Made by a program: the position numbers and the translations under genes. The notes under the pieces were generated by a model. That model searched no databases, was not told the DNA's origin, and saw nothing but the letters and a program-made list of their open reading frames with translations. A stretch of DNA of 64,000 bases, from positions 1,054,001 through 1,118,000 of the forward strand of contig JASVEC010000002.1 of assembly GCA_030770535.1 (NCBI GenBank). The letters run 5' to 3'. This DNA comes from Batkoa obscura (taxonomy: Eukaryota; Entomophthoromycota; Entomophthoromycetes; Entomophthorales; Batkoaceae). Positions 45,645 to 59,500 of the stretch are shown here, piece after piece; within the stretch, counting starts at the first letter, position 1; every line of letters begins with the position of its first letter.

Positions 45645-46336
45645 GTAAAAAATTAAAGATATTATTTATTAATTCATCTAATAAAGTTAAAAATTTTGGT
45701 GCATTGAAATATTTTATTAAAGCTAAGGCCAAACAAAATTATTTTTGTGCTTAGTGATTTACAATCTATAGTTTTTAAAATATAGAGTACTTTTTATCGC
45801 AAACATTAAAGCTATTTCCTTAAGTATGATTTGCATTGAGGAAAGGATAATGTTCATGAGTAAAAATAAGCCTTAAAAGTGAAAGATATTTAAGGACGAT
45901 AACATTTTTGCAATAGCAAGCTATATGAAATAAACGCAGTAGTATAGCAGTAATCAATACAATGTTGTTATCTTAACTAACTTACTAAAAGTGGGATTAG
46001 AGTACTATCTGAAGAAAACTGATGTAATAAACTGCTGATATCTTTTTATGAAATTCTCTTGCAATTGAATGAAAACTAAACTTGTGATATTTTGATCTGA
46101 TCAGATGTCTCGTCGATGCGTACACAGCCTATATCAGTTATAGATGAATCAATATAACCACACTAGTGTTTTAATTTAAAATAGTTACTATTTATTGAAT
46201 TTTATTTAAGTAATATAAACTTTGTTTAATATATAAAATAGCATTCATATGTAATAGTGAATTCATCGTGAATAGAAAGATAAAATATCAACAAGAACTT
46301 GAATATTAAAAGAAAATGAAATAAAATTATATATTA
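45645..46336. other. Intergenic sequence
   Basis: AT-rich 3' flank of the small ORF to the right. No repeat or RNA recognised. Confidence 0.4.
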
Positions 46337-46702
46337 CTAATTATTATTTAAATGTGTAGCCACCTTAGGTGTTAATGAGATGTGAATAGTAGATTGAAAT
46401 TTATTTGCCGAATCCAATGAGTCTGGGAACCCATACATCAACATTAGATCAAAAGGAACCATCTTCATCTTATTCCTAGCTTCTTTTAATGCTAAATCTG
46501 AACCGAAATGTGACCCCCAACTAAAATCAACATCATAAACTTCATAACTACTATACCTTTTTTTATTAAATTTGGATTTGATCGTTCTGCCTTCACACTT
46601 TATAAACTGAAGCTTATTACATAATTGTATCTTGAGTTCTTCTTCTTCTCGCTGATAAAGACTCTGTACCTTACTTAGGACTTTTTTAAAAGATTTCTGC
46701 AT
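46337..46702 (-). CDS. Small orphan protein, member 1 of a local two-gene family
   Basis: Single-exon protein of 121 residues, basic and Lys/Glu-rich at the start. Its first ~50 residues match the gene at 49.6 kb residue for residue in pattern (MQxSFKKxLxKVQS, EELKxQLxNKLQF), the middle keeps Tyr/Asp/Phe positions (YEVYDVDF against YEYYKIDF), and both share VPxDxML. No signal peptide, membrane span or known domain. A TATAAATAG box stands 52-60 bp upstream, as in the paralogue. This is conserved protein pattern plus conserved promoter, so probably a real gene. Function unknown. Confidence 0.6.
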   Translation of the reverse strand: MQKSFKKVLSKVQSLYQREEEELKIQLCNKLQFIKCEGRTIKSKFNKKRYSSYEVYDVDFSWGSHFGSDLALKEARNKMKMVPFDLMLMYGFPDSLDSANKFQSTIHISLTPKVATHLNNN

Positions 46703-46753
46703 TGAGGGTTCAAATTAAGTTATATACGTTTATTTTTATCTAGCATTTTTACA

Positions 46754-46762
46754 CTATTTATA
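46754..46762 (-). promoter_or_regulatory. TATA box of small orphan gene 1
   Basis: TATAAATAG on the minus strand, flanked by GT and GTAAA. Position conserved in the paralogue. Confidence 0.5.
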
Positions 46763-47735
46763 CCTTTTTATTCAAAATGAAATTTAGTTTACAATATTAT
46801 TAAAATTAAAATGCAAATGACTTCATTAGCTAATTAATAAGCAAATAAAAAATAGAAATTCTAAAAGATTAAAAGTTTTACACTTTTATTTGATCATAAA
46901 GCTAAATAAAGCTAACATATAAAGCTATATAATTAATAATTTTAATTTATCCAATTTAAAATATTCAACTCCCTATGTTTACTATTGATAGTACTTATTA
47001 CCTTGGTTCACCCCATCCTTTTTTTAATTCCCCTTATTTAAATCTCTTTATTGACTTGCTATATGCTTGCTGCCCCTAAATTTTATTAACTGCTTCTATT
47101 AGTAAAACAAAGTCACTTTTCTTTTTTCTATTTATCTTTTTTATTAATTTGACTAACAATGTTATGTTACGATAGTAATGAAAATACCGATGTATTGCGT
47201 TTGTATTACTAAAACAAAAAATTTCAGCTTTTTCATCAACTATATGGATATATTGAATTTCACTTTACACCTAGAATTTAGATTTAAAAAATAGTAGTAA
47301 ATTGGTCACTTTTTGTCGTGTAGTAATGATAACTTCTATCACCATCTTTATTGTTTTCATTGATCGATCATATTTAATAACCTAAATAACCCCATTTTCT
47401 ACTATCTTATTTATTTTTCTTTAACGTATTGATTTATCTTTTGTCTTGGTGTGATAAAGTGTTATTATTGAAGGCATATTGTTAGACCTATTAACACATA
47501 TTTCTCATTTCTAACTATAGTTATAGTATCATGTATTATCTTAAACATATAAATATGGCAGTTATTGTGAAATTCTATTTCAGTTATTTTTTCAAAGATT
47601 TATTTATCAAGTTAAAATTCATTCCAACCACCATTTAATCAAAGGCATTTTTTAATCAATAGACTGGGGGCGGGTTTGTTGAAATAAAGTATACTAAAGC
47701 TATAAAACATCTCTAGGCATCTTTTAATAAATAGC

Positions 47736-49559
47736 AATTAATAAGATGAACTATAGGCGAATAAGGTAAGTAAATAAAAGCAACTAACATCCTTTGAGTA
47801 AGGATGGGCAAAACATGTTTTGCCTTTTTCCATTTTTAACAATCCTTTTTCTGAATTTTACTTTGTAACGTATTTAAAAGGTTATCTTTTGTCCTTACCT
47901 AAAAGGATAGTGTAAATTTTTAAAAATGATTAAAAATTGATTTCAACCAATAAGGAGACATAAGAATTGGCCAATTAGAAAGGATCAAACTATAAGATTA
48001 TGCTATTGCCATGAAAGATAGGAGATGAGGTGATAGCCTATAATATAGCTCCTTGGTCTAAACAAGATAACTGGTATGAGCTTAAATCTTTTTTTGTTTT
48101 TGTTACGCCTTTTTGAAAAATGTATAAAACCTCGATGATTTAGCAACTACAAGCAAGAAAACTAAACAGAATACTGAAATTTGTAGTATTGTTTAATTTT
48201 TTATTTTTTTCTTGCAATTGCTAAACCGTCAAAGTTTTATACATTTTTTAAAAATGTATAAGATCAGAAGTGACCAAGAAAAACTCTGCGTAGATTAGTA
48301 CATAGCGCTTTTTCAATGCCGCTTTAGTATAAAAATTGGCGTTTAAAATAATTTCAATATTTTATAAAGCTAAAGCTTATTTTAACAGCTCCTATTTTTA
48401 ACCACTAGGACATCTTAAAAAGCAGTTTAGGCTTAATTTTCAAGTCCTAGCTTTTTTTACGATTGAAAAAGACAGTATAATCAGAAAAAAACCAGAAAAT
48501 TAATGAATTAAACTAGCTCGTTTTTATAAAGCAAAATTTAATAATCTGATAACTTTTGCTTTTTTTCCACTAGATATTGGGTATCTATCCTCCATATTAT
48601 TGCTCATTTTAATTCTTTTGTCCATCTACTTTTGGGTCTCAACATCTATATCTTGATATGACTCAGTTTCACTAGATATATTTATAGCATGAAAAAATGT
48701 ACAAAACAAGTGTCATTAGCTTTTACCTCTCTCATTGTTTGTTCGTGGTAGCGTCATTATTATAACACCTTGAATGATTAGGATAAGAGTTGCTTTTATT
48801 TGAGTTACTCATTTTATGTTGGTATCGTAATAATTAAGTAGAACTTATATGAGATAGTTTATATGCGTATCTTTTAAAAATTTAGTTATTAAAATAATAA
48901 ATTACACTGGATTTTATTTTATAGCATTTATGCATTTAAGTAGGCTTCCATTTACATATGATTAGTTATCTCAAGTTTTAGATTTTAGACTTTATTCCAT
49001 ATGCTTTTATTGATAGGTAATTTATACACTAAATTGAAAAAATCCAAATGTTTGTAATATTTACAATGTTTTTTATAGTTCGTAACAAACAATACGAATA
49101 AAAGATAATGAACTATAGATTTGAAACCATAGTTTAGTTTACCTTGATAGCTATCTTTTGTTTACTTTAAAAATTTAACTGATATACCAAGAGCTCTTGT
49201 AAATTGGTCGAGTTTATTTTGGATGAAGCTGTAAAAAGAACATGAATGCTGAAATTGAAATGGTGTATGCTTTGTTAGTACACTACATTGATATCTATGT
49301 TATTTATTTATATTAGCTCTTAAAGTTATAATATCATCATAATAAAGATACTTAAAAAAGCTTCAAGACAATTTTAGGATTAATAGGTTTATTGATATAA
49401 TAAAAAAAGCAATAACAATTGATTTGATATTATCATAATAAATAAATTCAACAATTTTAAAAGATCATATTACAGCGTCAATCACCTTTCGTTAAATCCT
49501 ATCAGAGATCTGCTTCTCTCCAAAGCTAGCTGAATCTGTTAACAAGATATCAATGTAAG
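47736..49559. other. Intergenic region with a fold-back element
   Basis: Apart from the hairpin at 48116-48252, no gene or RNA supported. A GATA-type 9-mer at 48544-48552 is far from any start codon. Confidence 0.4.
48116..48252. repeat. Fold-back hairpin element (~137 bp)
   Basis: Left arm AAAAATGTATAAAAC ... TTTAGCAACTACAAG and right arm CTTGCAATTGCTAAA ... GTTTTATACATTTTT are inverted repeats of about 53-62 bp with some mismatches. The loop is about 17 bp and itself contains AATACT/AGTATT. Its ends are unlike the common MITE, so it is a separate element or structural hairpin. Confidence 0.7.
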
Positions 49560-49868
49560 CTAAAATTTACTCATTAAATCCAAAATCTCTGGAATCTTAC
49601 TGATCAACATGTGGTCAATAGGAACTGTGCTCCTCTTATTCTTAGTTCCCTTTAACTCAAAGTCGACATCAAAATTATAGTCACATTTAAAATCAATCTT
49701 ATAATATTCATAGCCACTATGTCTATTTTCAATGAATTTAGGTTTAGTCACTCTGTTTTTAGGCCTTACGAACTGAAGCTTGTTCCCTAGTTGCAACTTG
49801 AGCTCTTCCTTCTCCGACTGACATATGCTCTGTACTTTAGTTAACGCTTTTTTAAAAGAATATTGCAT
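49560..49868 (-). CDS. Small orphan protein, member 2 of a local two-gene family
   Basis: Single-exon protein of 102 residues; paralogue of the 46.3 kb gene. It shares MQxSFKK at the start, the KVQSxxQxExEEL helix and VPIDHML near the end, but stops about 16 residues earlier. Codon differences are spread along the length, so both copies have diverged for some time while staying open. TATAAATAG lies 47-55 bp upstream. No recognisable domain. Confidence 0.6.
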   Translation of the reverse strand: MQYSFKKALTKVQSICQSEKEELKLQLGNKLQFVRPKNRVTKPKFIENRHSGYEYYKIDFKCDYNFDVDFELKGTKNKRSTVPIDHMLISKIPEILDLMSKF

Positions 49869-49914
49869 TTTGGATTTTGATCAGAATATAGTTGACTTAT
49901 CTTCCATTTGTAGT

Positions 49915-49923
49915 CTATTTATA
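49915..49923 (-). promoter_or_regulatory. TATA box of small orphan gene 2
   Basis: TATAAATAG, minus strand, matching the box of the paralogous gene. Confidence 0.5.
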
Positions 49924-51169
49924 CTTTCTGTACTTTTTTAATTAAAATTTATTTTAATTTAGATAGTATAAATATTTAAATTAAATGATATCATTTGTTA
50001 ACTAAAAAATAAATAAGAAATTGCAATTTCTAAAAGATGGCAAAATACTAACACATTTGATTTATTATAAAGCCATATCTAGTTAAAACATAAACTACAT
50101 AACCAATGATGTTTACTACTATTTAATTTAAAATATTTGATCTTTTAAGTTTACTATTGTTAATTGCTTCTACCTCAATCCACCCGTTTTTTGTAGCCCC
50201 TCTGCTTAACTTCATTTATTAGCTTGTTATACATTTACTGCCGTTAAAGCCTATTAACTATATACTGATAAAGTAAGAATACTTTTATATTTATCTTCAA
50301 AAAAGGCTTGAACCCATTAGGAAAGCGTTTTGTTAAATTAGGTTAATAGGATTAAAAAGTCTCGACTTCTAATTTATTGTAGGTTTCCTTATGTTTCAAT
50401 AGACACAAAATTTTATAAATTGTAATATTTATCGTTGTATGACACTTGTACTCCAAAAGGAAATAGACCTTTGTCCATTATTGGCTAGATGATATAAAAT
50501 ATATCATATTCTACACCTATGGTTAGACTTTTAAAACAGTAGTATGATATTATTTTTTGTTGTGTAGTGATACAAATTATATCTCCATCCTTGTTTCCAG
50601 TTATTAAATTCCTGTTTTTTAATAACCGAAATAGCCCCTTTTTAACAGTTGCATTTATTTTTCTTTTAGAAATTAAACTATATCCTGTCTTATTACAAGC
50701 CATTGTTATTATAAATATAATGCTGATAAGTTTGCTATCCTTCCCTTCTGCTTCTATTTTAATTGTATTATACACTATTCTTCTTGAACATAACAACTAG
50801 CAACAATTCTATTTGAGTTATTTTTTAAAGTTTATTAAGTTTCTAACTTTAAACTTTATTTTAACCACCATTTTAATCAATAACTTGGGGGCGGGTTTAA
50901 AAAAAGTACTCTATCAGAATAATAATTCTAGGCATTTTTCAAAATGAAGTTGGGAAGAATAATATAATATATAGTTGAATAAGCAAAGCAATAAAAAATG
51001 GACTTTAAAAAGTTGAAATTCAAATGCATTTGTATTATGAAATAAGTTAATATCTCTATTTACTAAAAAATAATTGAAAGTGTTAGTTTAGGTATTTTAC
51101 CCATCCTTCAAACGTCTTAAAATTTTGAAAAAAACGTATTTCTATAATTTACTTGAACCAAGAAATAAG

Positions 51170-51269
51170 ATATGAGGATGTGTTTTTTTAAGAATTTTAC
51201 TAATAACTTTTCCGCTCAAATAGTATTTAAAATGGAAAAAGTAATGAAGCTAAAAAAATATCCCCATAT
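51170..51269 (+). mobile_element. MITE copy 26, at the edge of the inverted repeat
   Basis: ATATGAGGATGT to ATCCCCATAT; shortened left arm. Its last bases coincide with the first bases of the left inverted-repeat arm. Confidence 0.82.
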
Positions 51270-52220
51270 TTAAACAATGTAATCAAATATAACAAACTAC
51301 TTGTATAGTTATATCTCGTGTGCCTGATTTAGTATCATAGATATCACATAAGGGGCCCAAAAGCAAGGTGTTAGATGATAGATGTGTGGATTTGATAGTT
51401 GTGGTTTGGCACTCTTTTTTAAAGATTCAGTAGAAGTATCTAGTGAGCTTTGGATGTATTGCTTTTTGGGCTTCAAGTAGATTGGGATTCCTTTTGCGAA
51501 TTTGATGGGATTTAAGTCATATTAATCAATTGAATGCACATGCATTAGAGATAAGGGGATTTACAAAGACGTGGCCTAATGAAGTCGTCCTGGTAAATGT
51601 ACAATGTAGAGTATTATTATTTCTTTTATAGTGATTTTCGGTTTGATGTGGACCTATCAATTATATAAAATGAGAATTGAATTTGGGATCTGGTTAGTTA
51701 ATATGCTCAAAGGCAGATTTTCTAAATTTTTGCCTAAATATTAATAGTTCTTTTTAATTATTTGGTTTGATTTGGTTTGATTTGGTTTGGTAATATTAAA
51801 ATAAGTTTTTCTATTTTTTTTGTTTTTTTATAATGTCATATAGTAATCTAGTTTATAAAACTATGCTAAATATAATATATCATATTACGTTACATACTTC
51901 TATGAGGATATAATAATAGAGTATTTCAAAAAACTTTTTGGAAGTTTAATTTATCTATATAGAGCATCTCAATTCTCAAAAATATGTCCAAACGAAACGT
52001 ATGGGTGTATAAACTCTGTATAAAAGTGTTTATAAGTGAGGATGAGCACTTGTGAAGTAGCTTTCTACGCATCAAGTCCTCTATCTCATTGTTTCTGAGC
52101 GTTAATAAATTACTTTCAAGGATTTTTACACTATACTATTTAAGTGGAGATTATATTTACTATCGAATTAAACTCTTCATAATTGACAAAATAATACAAT
52201 AAATATAATGAACTATAAAC
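51265..52220 (+). repeat. Long inverted repeat, left arm (~956 bp)
   Basis: Reverse complement of 60918-61874. Identity is near perfect: by eye only a few mismatches, such as AAGGGGATTT/AAGGAGATTT near 51555 and TAGTGATTTT/TAGCGATTTT near 51630. The arm includes a TTTGGTTTGA minisatellite (51766-51800) and GGGGCCC near 51352. G+C is above the surrounding spacer. No intact reading frame, tRNA or rRNA could be read in either strand. Confidence 0.93.
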
Positions 52221-53750
<1,530 letters not shown>

Positions 53751-54112
53751 AGTAAGATAGTTTGATGAGATATTAAAGAGTTATTATAGTATATAATATT
53801 GATTTTTTATGGTCTAAATTTTATTTGATAGCATTTATAATTGTGTCTTGTTTAATCATATATATTCTTATTTTCTAATATTCCAATTTTTACATAACAA
53901 ACATAAGAGTTTAGAACAAAAAGAACATAATCACTTAATTAGTTGATAACAAATAAATGGTTCTTACTATAAATGGAAAGTGTTAATAGAACAACAATAA
54001 ATTTTAATATTTAAGAAAAAACTCAAAAAAAATCAAAATTACTTTTTAAAAAAAATAATTATTTATTGATTTTTAATTCTTTGTAAGAATTAGAATCAAA
54101 GTTTATTTATAA
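53751..54112. other. Short intergenic spacer (UMP-CMP kinase / Sec1-like)
   Basis: AT-rich 3' flank and promoter; an A-rich tract precedes the next start codon. Confidence 0.4.
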
Positions 54113-56540
54113 ATGGCCAGTTTAAGTGAGATTATAAGAAAAAGTGAGTATAGCTATTTTATTAATACAATAATTAACTAATTAAACAATGTAGAATTCT
54201 TATCCAGTGTTCAAGAGGCTAGTACTTACGGCCATAAGTTAAAGCGAGTTATTATGGATCATGAAAGTTATTCTTTATATTTAAGAGTACTACCATCGGA
54301 AGCGTTATTGGACTATAATATAGTAGATATTAGTTTAATAGACTTACATACAAATTGTCAAGAAACAATTGAAAGTAATAAGGGTTTTATTGGAATTTAT
54401 TTTTTATTCTCGATAGACAAAAGTTTTAACATGTTATTTGAACAATTTCCAATGAACAATGAAAGTGTATTTACAAAAGCACATTTATTTTTTTTGGGGA
54501 GTAAGTAAACTTTATTTGAATTATTTTATTTAGTTTATTAGATGATCTTCTTTATTTAGTTATACCACCTATAAGATTTTCTCAGTTAGCAAAAAGAGCA
54601 GATAAATATTGGTTAAGTTTAAAGGAATTAAATATAGATTATTATCGTAAGTTATATATTATTATTGTTGTTTTAAATATTTGTTAACATTTATTAATAT
54701 TTATTAATATTTATTATAGCCCTTGAGCCCAATTTATTTAGTTTTAATTTAAAAGATAGTTTTTTAATTAATTATAGTCAAAAAAAAGAGTATATAGATA
54801 AAAAAGTGTCCTTTGTTAATGATATTAGTAATAAAGTAAGCTTCATTTAATAATACAACTGATTCAAATACTAAATTTCTCCCTTCATAAGTTATACTCT
54901 CTTTGTATAACTTTAGGCCATAACCCCATTATTCAATATTCCAAAACCAAGAACTCAATAACAGAAGAAATCAGTAAAAAACTGCGATATGAATTAGATA
55001 ATTATATTATTGAAAATCCAGAATTTCCACCTATAATGAATCCCAATAAAGGGGTCAATGGTAATACTTCTTTATTTCATTTCCCAAGGCCAAAATTATT
55101 GATATTGGATCGATTGATGGATGTGTTTCCATTATTATTAGCTGATGGAAATTATCAAAGTATTTTACACGAAACTGAAAAGGTAGAAGACAATGTTTAC
55201 AAAGGGTAAGGAATTATTTATTATTATTATAAAATATGATTTATATGCTTAATCTTTTATGTTTTAGTGAAGAAGAAGACCAAAGTATTTATTTAAATCA
55301 TACCGAATTAATGATTAATAAATTAAAAGATATGAAATTAGCACAAGTAGAAACTTATTTAAGTAAAAAAAAGAAATCGTATCAATTAAAGTTACAACAA
55401 AATCAATTAACTACTAAAAATAATCAATTGCCTATTGAAAATATGAAAAAATTAATAATTAATATTAATGAATTTAAATTAGAAAAAGGAAGTTTAGAAT
55501 TTAATATTAAGCTATTAAAAAACAGTATTAAATGGAAAAATAGTATTAAATTAGATGAATTTATTAAATTACAAAAAAAATTATTTAAAGAGAAATCTTT
55601 AGATTTAGATTCTTTGCTATTGTATTTTTGTAATTCTAAGATTAATAATCAATTTAAATTTCGATTATTTTTAATATTAGTTTATTATTTATACTTAAAT
55701 CATTATAAAAAGAGTTATAGTCAAGAAAATAATAACAATAATAATAATTTAATGGATTTAAATACTTTTTTAACTTTTAATAATTTTAATCATTTACTTC
55801 ATTTCTTTCCATTAAATGAAAAGCAATTTTGCATACTAACTAATTTTTATAATTTATTAATAAGTAATAATATTAATAATAATGACATTACAAACATAAA
55901 TACGAATACAAACATAAATACAGATACAACTACAACTGATAATAAGGATGAAATCAAGGATAACAATAATAACACTCTATTACAAGAATATTTTCTATTA
56001 ATTGAACAATGGCTTAAAGAAAATATACCAACAGAAATCAATCTAAATTTATTATTTAATACTACAACTACTGTCTTAACTTCCGCCAAAACTTCCACAA
56101 CTTCTAGCTTCTCCAACTATAAAATCACCCAATTATTTCTAAATTTAATGACGAATAAATTAAATTTAATGAATTATCCTATTTATGGAGAAGACAATAA
56201 AACGAATATAAAAAATAAAACATTAAAAGTATATAAACCGTTATTTACCTATGGAAAAAAACAAACATTAATTCAACATAAATTACATCAATTAAGAGAT
56301 TTAAGAGTAACAATTGGGGCCAAGTATTCTTCTAAATATCAATTTTATTCAACCCAAAATGAAAATAATTTAACTAATTATCATGATATGATAATTCTAT
56401 TTTTAACATCCAATTTTACCTTTGTAGAGTACCAATTGTTATCTAAATTAGCTATTAATAATAACATATTATTATTATGTGGCACTAGTAATATGTGTAA
56501 TTTTGATCAATTTAATTATCAATTACAAAATTTAAATTAA
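54113..56540 (+). CDS. Divergent Sec1/Munc18-family protein
   Basis: Six exons in consistent phase encode 714 residues: 54113-54143, 54195-54500, 54542-54646, 54720-54835, 54892-55205 and 55268-56540. It follows its minus-strand neighbour along the Sec1 fold: SLSEIIRKKFLSSVQ, KRVIMDHES, TKAHLFFLG, KYWLSLKELNIDY, ITLGHNPIIQY, LLILDRLMDVFPLL, and near the C-terminus IILFLTSNFTFVEYQLLSKL. The GG(I/V)T signature of that last block is replaced by SNFT. The domain 3a region is long, Asn/Thr-rich and poorly conserved. Sec1 proteins clasp syntaxin/SNARE bundles in vesicle fusion. This copy lacks the neighbour's disordered tail and evolves faster. An alternative acceptor for exon 5 (TTTAG) would break the frame; TTCATAAG keeps it and restores the family match. 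Confidence 0.8.
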
Positions 56541-56576
56541 TTTAAATTAATATATATATAGTATATAAATTTAATT

Positions 56577-59500
56577 TTATTTCATAGTTGATTTTCGAAC
56601 CCCACCTTTACGTCTTAATGTAGAATCCCGTCTTAATGAATCCTCTTTTTCTTTTTTTTCTTTTCTTTTCTCTTCCCCATCAAAAGAGCCTCCTGTTGCT
56701 GATATTGGTGAAATAACTTGAAATTGACTTGGGTCTGGCATCATTGTTGGATTAAATCCATCAATTGTATTATTATTATTGCCGCTATTATTATTATTGC
56801 TGCTATTATTATTGAACATCATTAGAGGAACTCCACCCATCATTAACGGGGATAATATAGGATTACTTTTACGCAATTCTTTTTTATTTAAATAAGAATT
56901 GCTATTATTATTTAAGGTATCTCCAGGAGCAGAATAACCTCTTGACATATCCATTGAAGATTGTCTCAACGGATTAATTGGATTCTTTTTAATTTCTTGT
57001 GAAGAAATGGAACGTAATTCACTCTTCTGTTTGGTATTATTGTTATTATTTTGATCTAATAAATGTTCTACTGATATAGATGGTTGATTACTATTGTTAC
57101 TATAATTCGATTTAGGTTTTAATTTATTTAAAGAATTATTACTACGATGATTAGGTAAGGGCATTGGCATTGTTATACTTGCTGGTAATGGTATATTATT
57201 ATTCTCTTCATTATTCTTTATATTCTCTTGTAATATACTTCTTGTATTATTATTATCGTTCGTTGAATACCTTGATGGAGTTGATGGTAAATAATTAATT
57301 GATTGACTATTGTTACTACTATTAGAAGATGTTCTTGATGGTGTAATTGATTCTTCTTTATTACTTAATTGTGATTGTGGTCTTGATGGTAATACTGGCG
57401 GCATATTAGGTTGATTTGAGTTATTTATTGTATACTGTGATTGTGGTCTTGAATTATTGTTATCATTATTTATACTATTATTTATACTATTATTCATACT
57501 ATTATTACTATATTGTGATGATGGTCTCTTTGGTAATATTGGTGGCATATTTGGTTGATTAGATGTATTTATTGTGTATTGAGATGATGGTCTAGCTACA
57601 TCATTTAAATTACTTGTAATTGTAATAGGTTCATTAGTGCCTATCTTTGGTGGAGTGGTTGATGGCATTTGAGGCACATTACTATTATTAATAATGTTAT
57701 TGTCCTTTTGTGGACTTGGACTTGGACTTGGTAATATTGTATCTGATTGTTCATCTGCTAATTCAATTTCAATTGTATTAAAATCAAAAGACAGCATATT
57801 TTTTAACTGGTCTAAATATAAAGTTGGTGTTGAGATATGTGTAGATCCAATCAATATTTCTTGTTTATATTTTTTACTAATATCATAAGCCTCTTTAATT
57901 TCAGTATATGTTATGCCACCTGCCATAAATATTATAATTTTTCCGTTATTATTATTATAAATTGATAAAGCATCTTCTTCAAAAGTGTCCATACCAAATG
58001 GTATTGATTTGTCTTTTGTTGTTGAATTCGTATTATCTTGTATTCCATTACTTGTTGCATTATTCAATGTGTTTGATTTACTTTGTATTCTCTTTTTTTT
58101 TTTTGCCATTTAGGCTGGGATACTCTTAATCCTTTTTTAGCACTTAGTTGATTAATTAATTCCAGTTTATCTTCTTCATTAGTAAATGGAAACTCCATAG
58201 GATTTAATCTTTTTTTACAAGCTAATGTTAATACTTTGCTAATCTCACATTTATATCGACTTAATGCATATAATTCTTCTTCTTCTTCTTCTTTTTCCTC
58301 TTTTTCATTCTCTGATTTATTATTCCAAAACAAAGAATATATATAACTAGTTGTTACTTTAGGTGCTTTTAATGGCTTATTATTTAATAAATGAGTAATG
58401 TTAGTCACTGCCATTCGATCGTAATCACTTAAACCAGCATGATTAATCAATTTTCTTAAACTTGATTCTGAAGGCAAATAATCGTTTGTTGAATGTCGAT
58501 CAAAATATAATAAATAACAAATAATTAATCTTAATTTAGCTCTAATAGGTACTTGTAACGAATTTAGCAATGGAGCAATTATAGCTAATGGATTAGTGAT
58601 TGTATTACCCTCACTATCAATATTCATAGCTAAATCTTGTTCTGCTAATATACATTTTTCAACTAATCCATTTGATATTATATCCAAACATTTATTAGCT
58701 AGATTGATATGAACTGAATATTGCTTGGCTAGCATTTGTAACTCTGGTACAGCTGATACAATATCTCTCATTTCTTTAACACTAGGTAATTTATTTTCAC
58801 TTGATTCATTGTTTCTTCCCATTAAATTAGCAGCTGCTGCATTATTATTACTTAGCTCTTTTAATTTTTTCAATAAATAATCGCTAACATCTGCTATATG
58901 ATGGTGCTTTAACTCATTCCATAAATTATCGCTATCACTTAATATAACTTCTTCTTTCTTCTCTTCCCCATGTCCATTGATGAATGTATGTCTAATTTAA
59001 TTTGTAAATTAATTGATTGTAAAGTCATTATAATAATTACTTACTCATGTACCCTTCCATCTTTAAGTGGTAGAAAGTCATTAACTAAAGCTTGATATGT
59101 AATAGAATGCATAATAGGAGCTAATAAATCTGTTGATCTATCTAAAAACAACCAAATTGGTCTTTGTTGATTATTACTATTTTCCATTGTTGTGGCTGCT
59201 AATTCTGGATTTTCTAATAAATAATTATCAATACATTGTTGAAAATTGGTAGCTAAGTTTTGAGCCACATTTAGACTGCCTTCTACCATAGATTGATAAC
59301 GGATGATGGGAATTTCTTCTAAGGTGAGGACAATAGAAAGGAGCTAAAATTAAAACATTAGCTATATATTATGTTTTATATTGTTATTTTTTTATTTGAT
59401 TACCTTTTTACTTATTTTTAATATTTCCGATTCAAATAACGTTTTATTTCCTGCATATAAACAATAAAAACTATCTTCCATATTCAAAGAGAAAGTCTTC

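Larger units (their letters stand above)
46337..47735 (-). repeat. Repeated unit, copy 1 (ORF plus ~1 kb upstream)
   Basis: Minus-strand order: the CCCGCCCCC core at 47666-47674, a conserved AACCTAAATAACCCC-like block near 47375-47400, TTGTCGTGTAGTAATG near 47315, TAGTAAACATAGGGAG near 46975, then TATA box and ORF. The same order occurs at 49.6-50.9 kb. Confidence 0.65.
49560..50945 (-). repeat. Repeated unit, copy 2
   Basis: Carries the CCCGCCCCC core at 50887-50895, an ATAACCGAAATAGCCCC block near 50620-50636 and TTGTTGTGTAGTGATAC near 50558. Lacks the AATCAAAGGC segment that copies 1 and 3 have beside the G-rich core. A 103-codon minus-strand frame at 50485-50796 spans the conserved block; its counterpart is broken in copies 1 and 3, so I do not call it a gene. 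Confidence 0.65.

Noticed and set aside
50485-50796. 103-codon minus-strand frame in repeat copy 2
   Set aside because: It overlaps a conserved block, but the frame is interrupted in copies 1 and 3, so the conservation is at DNA level.
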